From Alphaproteobacteria bacterium (GTDB lineage: Bacteria > Pseudomonadota > Alphaproteobacteria > Reyranellales > Reyranellaceae), in assembly GCA_019635875.1 (NCBI GenBank), contig JAHBYP010000008.1, positions 172,455-236,454 on the forward strand: DNA of 64,000 bases. Reading direction: 5' to 3'. Below the pieces are notes generated by a model. It worked only from the letters and a program-made list of their open reading frames with translations, was not told where the DNA came from and searched no databases. The first letter of the stretch is position 1, and each line of letters begins with the position of its first letter. This document shows, one piece after another, positions 26,115-34,102 of the stretch. A program made the position numbers and the translations under genes.

Positions 26115-28182
26115 TGCCGCCGGCATTGTCGAGCCAGGCGTCGAAGATCGCCGAGACGAAGGTCGAGGTCTCGTCCTCGGCGATGATCGCCGGACCGGGT
26201 ACGACGCCGCCGGGCTTCAGGTCGCCGCGCCAGTACACCGGCACGTCGACGCGCTTCGACAGGCGCGCGTCGTAGAAGGCGCGGCTGCCGATCGGCCTGG
26301 GTCCACCGGCGCGCGACGGATCGGAGACCGCCGCCGGCTGCGTCGCCTCGGTCGAGACCGTGACCGACCAGCTGAGCACCTCGATGACGGCGTTGGGGAT
26401 GAAGCGCTCGAAGAGCTGCGCATACTCCTTCTCGTAGGCCTCGCGCATTGCGTCGGCGTCGCTGTCGGTCAACGGCCGCTGCGGCAACTGCACGACGATC
26501 TCGTGGCCCTGGCCGAGATAGCGCATGTAGGCGACGCGGGTCTCGAACACCGGCCGGCCCGCGGCGCCGGGCGCCACCAGCGCCTGCGCCTCGGCGCTCA
26601 TTGCCTCGATCACCGCGTTGGCGGCAGCGGCGTCGAAACGGTCGAGTCGCATGTAGCGGCTGCGCACCAGCTCATAGGCCACCGGCGCGCGCAGGAAGCC
26701 CACCGCCGAGCCGACGCCGGCATTGGCCGGCACGACGACACGCGCGATGCCGAGCTTCTCGGCCAGGCGCGAGGCATGCAACGGTGCGGCGCCGCCGAAG
26801 GCGATCAAGGTGTGCTCACCGATCACCGCGCCGCGCTCGACGGCGTGCACGCGCGCGGCGTTGGCCATGTTCTCGTCGACGATCTCGCCCACGCCATAGG
26901 CCGCCGTCTCGCTGCCCAGCGACAGCGGCTGGCCGACCGCGCGCTCGACCGCGCCGCGCGCGGCCTCGACGTCGAGCGCGATGGTGCCGCCGGCGAAGCG
27001 CGCCGGATCGATCTTGCCCAGCACGACGTCAGAATCGGTCACGGTCGGCATGGTGCCGCCGCGGCCGTAGCTCGCCGGGCCCGGCTCGGAGCCGGCGCTG
27101 TCGGGGCCGACGGTGATGCGCCGCAACTCGTCGACTCGCGCGATCGAGCCGCCGCCGGCGCCGATCTCGACCATCTCGATCACCGGCACGCGTACCGGCA
27201 GGCCGCTGCCCTTCAGGAACCGCGCCGCGCGGTCGACCTCGAATGTGCGCGACTTGAACGGCGTGTAGTCCTGGATCAGGCAGATCTTGGCCGTCGTGCC
27301 GCCCATGTCGAAGGACAGCACCTTGCGCTCGCCGCGCTCGGCCGCGACGTTGGCGGCAAGGATCGCACCGCCAGCGGGTCCTGACTCGACGAGACGGATG
27401 GGAAAGCGCCGCGCCGTCTCCAGCGCCGTCAGCCCGCCGCCCGAGGTCATCAGGTAGACCATGCCCTTGAAGCCTTCGGCGGCGAAGCCATCGCGCAGCC
27501 GCGCCAGGTAGCCGGCCATCAGCGGCTGGATGTAGGCGTTGGCGATGGTCGTCGAGGTGCGGTCGTACTCGCGCACCTCCGGGCAGACCTCGCTGCTCAA
27601 GGTCACCGAGAGCGACGGCAGCATCTCGCGCAGGATGTCGCGCGTGCGCCGCTCGTGCGCCTCGTTGGCGTAGGAATGCAGGTAGGCGACCGCGACGGAT
27701 TCGACGCCGGCTTCGGTGAGCTTCGGCGCCAACGCGCGCACCGCCTGCTCGTCGAGCGCCAGGCGCACGGCGCCGTGCACGTCGACGCGCTCGGGCACGG
27801 TGAAGCGCAGCGCGCGCGGCACCAGCTGGCGCGGCTTCTCGATGAAGACGTCGTACTGGTCGTAGCGGCTCTCGTAGGCGATCTCGATCGTGTCGCGGAA
27901 GCCCTCGGTGGCGATCAGCGCCGTCTTCGCTCCCTTGCGCTCGATGATGGCGTTGGTCGCCAAGGTCGTGCCGTGCACGAAGACATCGATGTCGGCGAAG
28001 CCGATGCCGGCATCGGCGAGGATCGCGCGGGTGCCCTCCAGCACGCCTTCCTCGGGCGCGCGCGGCGTTGTCAGAACCTTGCGCGTGAAGCGCCTGCCGC
28101 CCTGCCCCGCCTCGCCGATTTCCAGAACCATGTCGGTGAACGTGCCGCCGATATCGACGGCCAGACGCGTGGATTGCGCCAC
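26089..28182 (-). CDS. hyuA: Hydantoinase A / oxoprolinase family subunit
   Basis: 697 aa, of standard HyuA length. The N-terminal actin-like ATPase motif LAVDIGGTFTD is followed by TTPRAPEEGVLEG, HGTTLATNAIIERKGAKTAL and LITTEGF-like segments; SFDMGGTTAKICLI is the second phosphate loop. It supplies ATP-driven activation of the cyclic amide for HyuB. The start is GTG 28182 with AGGGG upstream. It is the first gene of the minus-strand catabolic set, and its end is overlapped by the convergent regulator. Confidence 0.91.
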   Translation of the reverse strand: MAQSTRLAVDIGGTFTDMVLEIGEAGQGGRRFTRKVLTTPRAPEEGVLEGTRAILADAGIGFADIDVFVHGTTLATNAIIERKGAKTALIATEGFRDTIEIAYESRYDQYDVFIEKPRQLVPRALRFTVPERVDVHGAVRLALDEQAVRALAPKLTEAGVESVAVAYLHSYANEAHERRTRDILREMLPSLSVTLSSEVCPEVREYDRTSTTIANAYIQPLMAGYLARLRDGFAAEGFKGMVYLMTSGGGLTALETARRFPIRLVESGPAGGAILAANVAAERGERKVLSFDMGGTTAKICLIQDYTPFKSRTFEVDRAARFLKGSGLPVRVPVIEMVEIGAGGGSIARVDELRRITVGPDSAGSEPGPASYGRGGTMPTVTDSDVVLGKIDPARFAGGTIALDVEAARGAVERAVGQPLSLGSETAAYGVGEIVDENMANAARVHAVERGAVIGEHTLIAFGGAAPLHASRLAEKLGIARVVVPANAGVGSAVGFLRAPVAYELVRSRYMRLDRFDAAAANAVIEAMSAEAQALVAPGAAGRPVFETRVAYMRYLGQGHEIVVQLPQRPLTDSDADAMREAYEKEYAQLFERFIPNAVIEVLSWSVTVSTEATQPAAVSDPSRAGGPRPIGSRAFYDARLSKRVDVPVYWRGDLKPGGVVPGPAIIAEDETSTFVSAIFDAWLDNAGGITLERRRA

Positions 28183-28353
28183 CCCGGAACCCCTTTTTCA
28201 ATGCAACGCCGTGTCAGGGCGGCGACACTAGTGAGGTCGGCGCACCGCGGCAACCCGCGGCGATCCCTCCCGCCATCGTGACGCAGTTTGACTGGTGGAC
28301 AGCGTGAGACAGGGTAAGACAACGACCGCCCGAGATACCAGGGACGATAGGAC

Positions 28354-28497
28354 ATGTTCCGCGCACTGCTCATCACTGCCGTTTCGATCGCCATGCTCGG
28401 CGCCTGCACGCAGCATGCCAGCTACGATGCGAGCCGCGACTCGAGCTACCGGCACGGGGGCGTTGGGCCTACTTTCTCGACCCGCATCCTCCCTTAG
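28354..28497 (+). CDS. Very small lipoprotein, 47 aa
   Basis: A short gene starting ATG 28354 and ending TAG 28497. The product begins MFRALLITAVSIAMLGACTQ: a signal peptide with lipobox LGAC (Cys18), then about 29 polar residues rich in Ser, Tyr and Arg. The signal is nearly the same as in the 77-aa lipoprotein 151 bp downstream, so the two look like tandem duplicates with divergent mature parts. The mature tail is short, and degeneration by frameshift is possible. No strong ribosome site is seen (GGGACGATAGGAC upstream). Confidence 0.6.
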   Translation: MFRALLITAVSIAMLGACTQHASYDASRDSSYRHGGVGPTFSTRILP

Positions 28498-28647
28498 GTC
28501 AATTGCGGCGGCCGGAAGGCAGGTGTGGCATCCCGTAACATTTCGCCGCCGATTGACCGCGATTTTGTCCAGCGGATGACGCGGTCCGACACCACCTTTG
28601 AGCTGCCGGGTGCCGTGCGCGCCCGCCAGGTTATCAAGGAGGCTGCA

Positions 28648-28881
28648 ATGTTCCGTGCTCTTATGATCGCTGCCGGCGCCGCGATGGTGCTCGGCGCGTG
28701 CACCGTGACCACCGTGTCCAACGATCCGTACTACAGCCGCGGCTCCTACTACAACCCGCCGGGCTGGGTCGACTACAACCGCAACGGCATCGACGACCGC
28801 GTCGAGCGGCGCGACCGCTACTACTCGGGCTACCGGGGCGGCTACTACGACCGCTGGGGCAACTGGCACAGCTACCGCTGA
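28648..28881 (+). CDS. Small lipoprotein, Tyr/Arg-rich, 77 aa
   Basis: The ATG at 28648 has an excellent AAGGAGG site. Signal MFRALMIAAGAAMVLGACT has lipobox LGAC with Cys18 as the acylated residue. The mature part is rich in Tyr, Arg, Asp and Gly (DPYYSRGSYY, YSGYRGGYYDRWG) and contains VDYNRNGIDDRVERRD, which resembles a single EF-hand-like calcium loop. A location in the outer or inner membrane is likely, with an envelope-stress or structural role. It is followed by a hairpin terminator. Confidence 0.78.
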   Translation: MFRALMIAAGAAMVLGACTVTTVSNDPYYSRGSYYNPPGWVDYNRNGIDDRVERRDRYYSGYRGGYYDRWGNWHSYR

Positions 28882-28904
28882 CGCCAGCCGGCCGACCAGC
28901 AGGA

Positions 28905-28926
28905 GGGGCGCCGCTCGCGGCGCCCC
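28905..28926. terminator. Bidirectional hairpin terminator
   Basis: A perfect 9-bp GC stem (28905-28913 with 28918-28926) closed by a CTCG loop, then TTCCTCATTT on the plus strand. It lies between the small lipoprotein and the convergent MFS gene and can serve both. Confidence 0.7.
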
Positions 28927-28935
28927 TTCCTCATT

Positions 28936-30174
28936 TCAGCCCAGCGCTTCCTCGTAGGTGCGCAGTCGCGGCACGGCCGACCACAGGATGGTCAGCAGCT
29001 GGACGCCGAAGCCCGCCGCCGCCGCCCAGATTGCCGCTTCGACTCCCCAGGCCTCGCCGATCACGCCGCCCAGCATCGCGCCGACGAAGCGCGAGCCGTA
29101 CTGGATCAGGAACTGGATGGCGATCACCTGGCCCAGGATCGCGGGCGGCGTCACCGTCTGGCGCAGGGTCGTCTGGCCCACGGTCCAGTACATCGGCCCG
29201 AGTCCGAGCAGGAACATCGCCAGCGCCGCCTGCACCGCGCCGGCGCCGAACAGCGGCGTGACGATCAGCACGCCTGCCACCGAGATCGCCGGCCCGCTGG
29301 CAATGAACAGGCCCGCCGGCACCCGGCGGCCGACCGCGCCCGCGCTCAGCGCCGCGACGATCATGCCCGTGCCGTTGGCGGCCAGCATGATGCCGATCGC
29401 CGCCGCCGACAGGCCGAGCGAACGGCTGGCGTAGAGCACCAGCACGGTCACCAGGATCGACCAGCTCGTCGCCCAGCCCATGGCGGTGATGGCGATCGGC
29501 CGGAGGTGGCGGTCCTGTATGACAAATTTCAGGCATGTGCCGAGTTCGCGCCAGCGCGGCAGGCGCTTGCCCGCGGATGCGACTGCGACGCGGGCGCGGA
29601 CGACCAGCCGCGCGGCCATCGCCGACAGCGCGCCGGAGATCAGCAGGGCCGCCACCGGCGTGACCAGCGACAGCAGAATGCCGGCGAGCGCCGGTCCCGC
29701 CGCCGTGGCGCCGGCGCGGGCCAGCTCCATGCGGGCGTTGGCGGCGGCCAGGCCATCGCGCGGCACGACGGCGGGCACATGCGCCTGGGCCGCGACGCTG
29801 AAGACGCAGGTCGTGGCCGCCAGGGCGAAGCCCAGGGCACCCAGCAGCGGCAGGCTCAGCAGCCCCGCCCAAGCGAGGCCGGCGCCGAGCACGAGCAGCG
29901 CCGCGCGCGTCGCCTCCGACGCCGCCATCACCCGCGCGCGGTCGAGCCGGTCGACCAGCACGCCCACGGGCAGTGCCAGCAGCAGCCAGGGCAGCGTCTG
30001 CAGCATGTTCAGCCCGCCCATGTCGGCGGCGTCGGCGCCGAGCAGCAGCACGGCGGCCAGCGGAATCGCGGCGAAGGCGATCTGGTCGGCGCCATGCGCA
30101 AGCGCCGCCGACATCCACAGCGGTGCGAAGGGTGCGGCGGGACGGGCGGCGGCGGAGAAGGTCGTGTCGCTCAT
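28936..30174 (-). CDS. MFS transporter (enterobactin-exporter-like)
   Basis: 412 aa, 12 predicted helices, with the MFS cytoplasmic loop LPVGVLVDRLDRARVM between helices 2 and 3 and GQTTLRQTVTPPAILGQV in the second half, as in MFS_3-type exporters (EntS, MefA and relatives). The substrate is unknown. It is the last of three same-strand genes (RlmM-like, MFS, MFS), 60 bp after the preceding MFS gene, to which it is only distantly similar. Confidence 0.84.
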   Translation of the reverse strand: MSDTTFSAAARPAAPFAPLWMSAALAHGADQIAFAAIPLAAVLLLGADAADMGGLNMLQTLPWLLLALPVGVLVDRLDRARVMAASEATRAALLVLGAGLAWAGLLSLPLLGALGFALAATTCVFSVAAQAHVPAVVPRDGLAAANARMELARAGATAAGPALAGILLSLVTPVAALLISGALSAMAARLVVRARVAVASAGKRLPRWRELGTCLKFVIQDRHLRPIAITAMGWATSWSILVTVLVLYASRSLGLSAAAIGIMLAANGTGMIVAALSAGAVGRRVPAGLFIASGPAISVAGVLIVTPLFGAGAVQAALAMFLLGLGPMYWTVGQTTLRQTVTPPAILGQVIAIQFLIQYGSRFVGAMLGGVIGEAWGVEAAIWAAAAGFGVQLLTILWSAVPRLRTYEEALG

Positions 30175-30234
30175 GCGCGCGACTTAGCGTCGTCGGCCCA
30201 ATCGCGACCATCCGCCATCCGGCGGCGAACTCCC

Positions 30235-31443
30235 TCAGCGATGCCGCCCGGCGTAGCGCGCCAGCAGGATCATGGCGAGCAGGCAGCCCAGCGCCATCGC
30301 CAGCCCGACCCACGACATCAGCTCGGGTCCCTGGCGCTGCAGCAGGGCGGCGAACAGCACCGGCGAGGCGGCGAAGACCAGGTTCTGCGGCGTCGTCAGC
30401 CGGCCGGTCCAGGTGCCGTACTCGCCGCGTCCGAACAGCGCCAGTGGGATGGTGGCGCGCGCCAGGGTCATCAGCCCGTTGCTGATGCCGTAGCACACGA
30501 CGAACGTCACCGCCGCCCACACCGCGCCGCCGCCGACCAGCACGCCGACGAAGCCCAGCGGCATCACCGCCGCCGACACCAGCCCGGTGACGGTCGCCGG
30601 ATAGCGGCCGCCGAACATGAATTCGACGATGCGCGCCGAGGCCTGGATCGGCGCGGCCAGCGTGGCGATGAACACCGCCGTGCCCGGCGCCAGCCCGCCG
30701 GCCTTCAGCAGCTCGATGATGTTGAGCGCCACGCCCCAGGAGATCATGCCGGCGAAGGACAGCATCGCCGCCAGCAGCCAGAAGGCGCCGCGCCGCGCCT
30801 GCGACGGCAGGCCATCCTCCATCGGCACGCCGCTTGCCGCGATGCGCACCGGGATGCGCCGGCCGAGCACGGCGAGGTGGATCGGCACGCAGATCACGAG
30901 GTGCATGGCGGCGAACAGGAGCGCGGTCTGCCGCCAGCCGATCATCGGCTCGAGCCAGCTCGCCAGCGGCCAGAAGAAGAAGGACGGCAGGCCGGTGAAG
31001 AACAGCAGCACCGACACGGCGCGCCGCGCGCCCGGTCCGGCGACCTGCGCCAGCGAGGCCTGCGTGCCGACCCCCAGCGTCATCGGCGTAGCGCAGCCGA
31101 TCAGCGCCCAGCCGAGGAAATAGAGCATCGGCCCGTGCGCCAGCGCGATCAGCACCAGGGCCAGCGCCAGCAGCACCGAGCCGCCGACCATGATGGCGCG
31201 GCCGCCGCGCCGGTCGATGCGCCGGCCGATGCGCGGCGCGACCAGCGCGCTGGCCAGCAGCTGCATCGAGATGCCGCCGAACAGCAGCTCCATCGAGATG
31301 CCGATCGACGGCGCCATCACCGAGCCGAGCACCGCCGGCAGATGGAAGGTCGTGCCCCAGCCGATGATCTGCGTCACCGCCAGCCCGGCGACGGCGCGGC
31401 GCGACACGCCGTCGAGACGCTGCGGATCGGAAATCGAGTTCAT
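30235..31443 (-). CDS. MFS transporter
   Basis: 402-aa 12-helix major facilitator, with GRRIDRRGGRAIMVGGSVLL as the helix 2-3 loop and GRGEYGTWTGRLTTPQNLVF late in the protein. It belongs to the broad group of carboxylate/uncharacterised MFS proteins. Its ATG at 31443 lies 8 bp from a dispersed palindromic repeat that occupies the whole upstream region, so transcription probably enters from the RlmM-like gene or from within the repeat. Confidence 0.84.
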   Translation of the reverse strand: MNSISDPQRLDGVSRRAVAGLAVTQIIGWGTTFHLPAVLGSVMAPSIGISMELLFGGISMQLLASALVAPRIGRRIDRRGGRAIMVGGSVLLALALVLIALAHGPMLYFLGWALIGCATPMTLGVGTQASLAQVAGPGARRAVSVLLFFTGLPSFFFWPLASWLEPMIGWRQTALLFAAMHLVICVPIHLAVLGRRIPVRIAASGVPMEDGLPSQARRGAFWLLAAMLSFAGMISWGVALNIIELLKAGGLAPGTAVFIATLAAPIQASARIVEFMFGGRYPATVTGLVSAAVMPLGFVGVLVGGGAVWAAVTFVVCYGISNGLMTLARATIPLALFGRGEYGTWTGRLTTPQNLVFAASPVLFAALLQRQGPELMSWVGLAMALGCLLAMILLARYAGRHR

Positions 31444-31450
31444 GCGGCCA

Positions 31451-31517
31451 CTGTCATTCCGAGCGAAGCGAGGAATCCAGAAACCGCCTGGATTCCTCGC
31501 TTCGCTCGGAATGACAG
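31451..31517. repeat. Dispersed palindromic repeat
   Basis: Perfect 30-nt inverted arms (31451-31480 and 31488-31517) around a 7-nt loop; the consensus is TGTCATTCCGAGCG. It lies between the RlmM-like gene and the MFS gene downstream, ending 8 bp before the MFS start codon. This is the best-preserved copy of the family in the window. Confidence 0.88.
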
Positions 31518-31543
31518 GTGACAGGGTCGCCGCCGCCCGGACT

Positions 31544-32449
31544 CTAGCGCAGCAGCGCCCAGGTCAGCTCGTGCTTGTTGTGATGCAGGTGGAATAGCCG
31601 ACTCCCGGAAATGGCGGAGAAGGCCGCCGCCGTTTCGTGGTCGGTCTCGCCCTGGAACTTGATGGTGCAGACGAAGTTGCGCACGCGGCCCTGCTCCATC
31701 CAGCGCCGCACCAGCGCCAGCAGTCGCGCCGGGTAGCAGATGATGTCGCTGAACAGCCAGTCGATCGGGCCGACGCTTTGCGGATCGAGCCCGAAGGCGC
31801 TCTCGCCGCGCCACGCGACGCCGGACATGGCCGCGACCCTGGGTTCGAGCGGCGCCTTGTCGATCGCCAGCACCTCGGCGCCGAGCGACGCCAGCACCCA
31901 GGTCCAGCCGCCGGGCGTGGCACCGAGATCGAGGCAGCGCGCGCCTGGTCCCGGCCGTGTGCCCAGTCGGGTCAGCGCTTCCCAAAGCTTCAGATAGGCA
32001 CGGCTCGGCGGTCCTTCACGATCCTCGACGAACGCGATCACGCCGTTGGGAAACGGCGACGAGCAGCGCGCCGCACACAGCAGGCGATCCGGCGCCAGCA
32101 GCGTCCACGATCCCAACGGCGCCGTCGGCGCCCCGGTCGGAAACACCAGCGGCCTGGCCGAGACGTGCGGCAGCCGCTCCTGGATCAAGGTCGCGCGCCG
32201 CGCATGAACCGGCGCGTACAGCGCCCAGTTGCGCTGGATCGCGCGCAGCGTCGAGGCCGCATCGCCGATCGAGGCGATGGCGATCTCCGCGACGTCGAGC
32301 CAGGTGTTCGCGGCCCAGGCGGGCGCTGCCGTCGCGTCCTCGCACACGAACAGCCGGCCGTGCTCCATGCGGACCCCGACGCCAAGCAGGCGCAGCTCCT
32401 CGCGGAGCTGCGCCTCGAAGCCTTCGGCGGCGAGATGGGCGCTCGTCAT
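31544..32449 (-). CDS. RlmM-like FtsJ-fold rRNA 2'-O-methyltransferase
   Basis: 301 aa. The C-terminal half is a Rossmann methyltransferase with motif I CLDLGATPGGWTWVL (about residues 172-186) and the FtsJ catalytic residues in YLKLW (Lys), WLFSDI (Asp) and CTIKFQGE (Lys). The N-terminal half matches the THUMP-like part of E. coli RlmM, which methylates C2498 of 23S rRNA. It is shorter than the 366-aa E. coli enzyme. ATG 32449 lacks a clear ribosome site. It lies 44 bp after the TPR gene. Confidence 0.8.
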   Translation of the reverse strand: MTSAHLAAEGFEAQLREELRLLGVGVRMEHGRLFVCEDATAAPAWAANTWLDVAEIAIASIGDAASTLRAIQRNWALYAPVHARRATLIQERLPHVSARPLVFPTGAPTAPLGSWTLLAPDRLLCAARCSSPFPNGVIAFVEDREGPPSRAYLKLWEALTRLGTRPGPGARCLDLGATPGGWTWVLASLGAEVLAIDKAPLEPRVAAMSGVAWRGESAFGLDPQSVGPIDWLFSDIICYPARLLALVRRWMEQGRVRNFVCTIKFQGETDHETAAAFSAISGSRLFHLHHNKHELTWALLR

Positions 32450-32493
32450 CGCCGCCGGTGTGGCGGCGATGACGGGTCTCGTCCAGTGCCTTC

Positions 32494-33822
32494 TTACGCC
32501 GCCTGGGCCACCGCGCGCGCCCGATCGAACAGCGCGCGGTTGAACGGGCTGGTCGGCTTGACCTCTCGCCGTTCGGCAGTGAGCGCCCGGGCCAGGGCGA
32601 CATCGCCGCCGCGCTGTGCCGCCTCGATCAGGGTCAGGTCGAGCAGGTCGCGCTGGGCGTGACTGCCGCCGAAGCGGCCGGCTATGCCGATCACCGGCTT
32701 GAGCAGGCAGGCGGCGCGCTTGTAGTCGCCGTCGCCGAAGGCCTTGAGCGCCAGGCTCACCGGCCGGCCGACATCGCGCGTGAACATCGCGTTGTCGTCG
32801 TTGCGCGCCATCGCCTGCTCCTGCGCCTCCAGCACCTGCACCATCTCCGCCGTGCGCCCGGTGGCGATGAAGGCCATCATGGCGTGCGCGTCGTTGAAGG
32901 CGTAGTTGCCGGCCGTGGCGAAGGAAGCCCAGCGCTCGGCCAAGGGCTGCCAGCGCTGGCCGACATCGACGCCGCGCAGCATCAGCCGCCACAGCAGCGC
33001 CGAGTGGTCGACCAGCTCGATCGCCAGCGAGGAGCCGCCGCCATTGATCGGCCCGTCGTACAGCTTCAGCACCTCATCGATCTCGCCAAGGTCGAGGTGG
33101 TAGAGCGCCAGGTGCCACCAATTGTGCACGGCAAAGAAGCTGTCGCGCGTCCAGTTGTCCGGCGCCGCGCGCATCCAGGCGATGCCGTCGGCCTGGCGGC
33201 CCTGCATCTCCATGACATGCGCCACCGCGTGCTGCGCCCAGGAATCGCGCGGGTCGAGCTCGACCGCGCGCTTGCCCTGGCGCTCGGCACTGGCGTAGTC
33301 GCCGCACTCCTCCAGGCCGAAGGCGTGCATGCCGAGCAGCGCATGGTAGCCCGGCATGCGGGGATCCCACTCGGGCAGGGCGCGCGCGATGCGGTCGCGC
33401 AGCATGCGCGCATTGCCGGTGAAGAAGTCGATCGAGTGACCGACCTGCAGCGCCAGCGCGTCGTGCGGATTGTCGACCGCAACCTGCGCCATGGTGCGCG
33501 ACGCGTCCCACCAGCGATTCTCGATCATCTGGCCGATCGCCGCGACATGGCCGCGCTCGCGCGCCGTGCCCGCCGTCGCGCTCGCCGCCTCGCAGGCCGC
33601 CCGCGCCGGCTCGAAGCCGGAAGGCTCGGTGCCGAGCAGGAACATCCAGGCCTTCAGCGCATGCGCCATGGCGAAGCCGGGGCTGTCGGCGATGGCGGCT
33701 TCCGTCGCCGCCATCGGGTCATTGCGATAGACCCGCATCAGGTCCAGCGCCGTCTCGTAGTGCTCGCGCGCCACACCCGAGGCGCCGGTCAGCACGTTTC
33801 CGTGGGTATCTCTCGTGGTCAT
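32494..33822 (-). CDS. TTC38-like tetratricopeptide protein
   Basis: 442 aa resembling the TTC38 family found in bacteria and animals. Visible helical pairs include FAMAHALKAWMFLLG, MPGYHALLGMHAFGLEECGD, WAQHAVAHVMEMQGR, FAVHNWWHLALYHLDLGE and FNDAHAMMAFIATGR, which are the family's signature segments. The molecular role is unknown; soluble and cytosolic. ATG 33822 has a GGAGAG site. The gene is divergent from the CoxL-type gene across a 280-bp gap. Confidence 0.82.
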   Translation of the reverse strand: MTTRDTHGNVLTGASGVAREHYETALDLMRVYRNDPMAATEAAIADSPGFAMAHALKAWMFLLGTEPSGFEPARAACEAASATAGTARERGHVAAIGQMIENRWWDASRTMAQVAVDNPHDALALQVGHSIDFFTGNARMLRDRIARALPEWDPRMPGYHALLGMHAFGLEECGDYASAERQGKRAVELDPRDSWAQHAVAHVMEMQGRQADGIAWMRAAPDNWTRDSFFAVHNWWHLALYHLDLGEIDEVLKLYDGPINGGGSSLAIELVDHSALLWRLMLRGVDVGQRWQPLAERWASFATAGNYAFNDAHAMMAFIATGRTAEMVQVLEAQEQAMARNDDNAMFTRDVGRPVSLALKAFGDGDYKRAACLLKPVIGIAGRFGGSHAQRDLLDLTLIEAAQRGGDVALARALTAERREVKPTSPFNRALFDRARAVAQAA

Positions 33823-33948
33823 TGCTCTCTCCAGACGGTTATGCGGCGGCGACATGCCCCAACGCACGCCGTCGCTGCTTCGATGGCGACCGAAGTATCC
33901 CGGATCGCCATCCACCTCTGTTCCCCACGTCACACCACCCTTTTTCTT

Positions 33949-33992
33949 TGGCGCGCCACCTTCCCCCACCAGCGCGGGAATGTGGCGCGCCA
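33949..33992. promoter_or_regulatory. Twin 10-bp palindromes in a divergent promoter gap
   Basis: The perfect palindrome TGGCGCGCCA occurs twice, at 33949-33958 and 33983-33992, 34 bp apart. This 280-bp gap between the TTC38-like gene and the CoxL-type gene shows no convincing gene. Paired sites could bind a dimeric regulator, but GC-rich DNA makes such palindromes less improbable. Confidence 0.3.
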
Positions 33993-34102
33993 TATGCGAT
34001 GCCCTGCCGCCACGGCGTGGTGAAGGAATGACGCCTGCGAAGATTCCATTGCGCGCCGGCCCGGCCGGTTTGCTAACGTCGCGCCAAATCGAGGAGTTCG
34101 CC

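Noticed and set aside
33815..34102. Extension of the CoxL-type protein to an upstream ATG at 33815
   Set aside because: The added 96 residues are Pro/Arg-rich and unlike the family N terminus; a GAGGAG site precedes ATG 34103.
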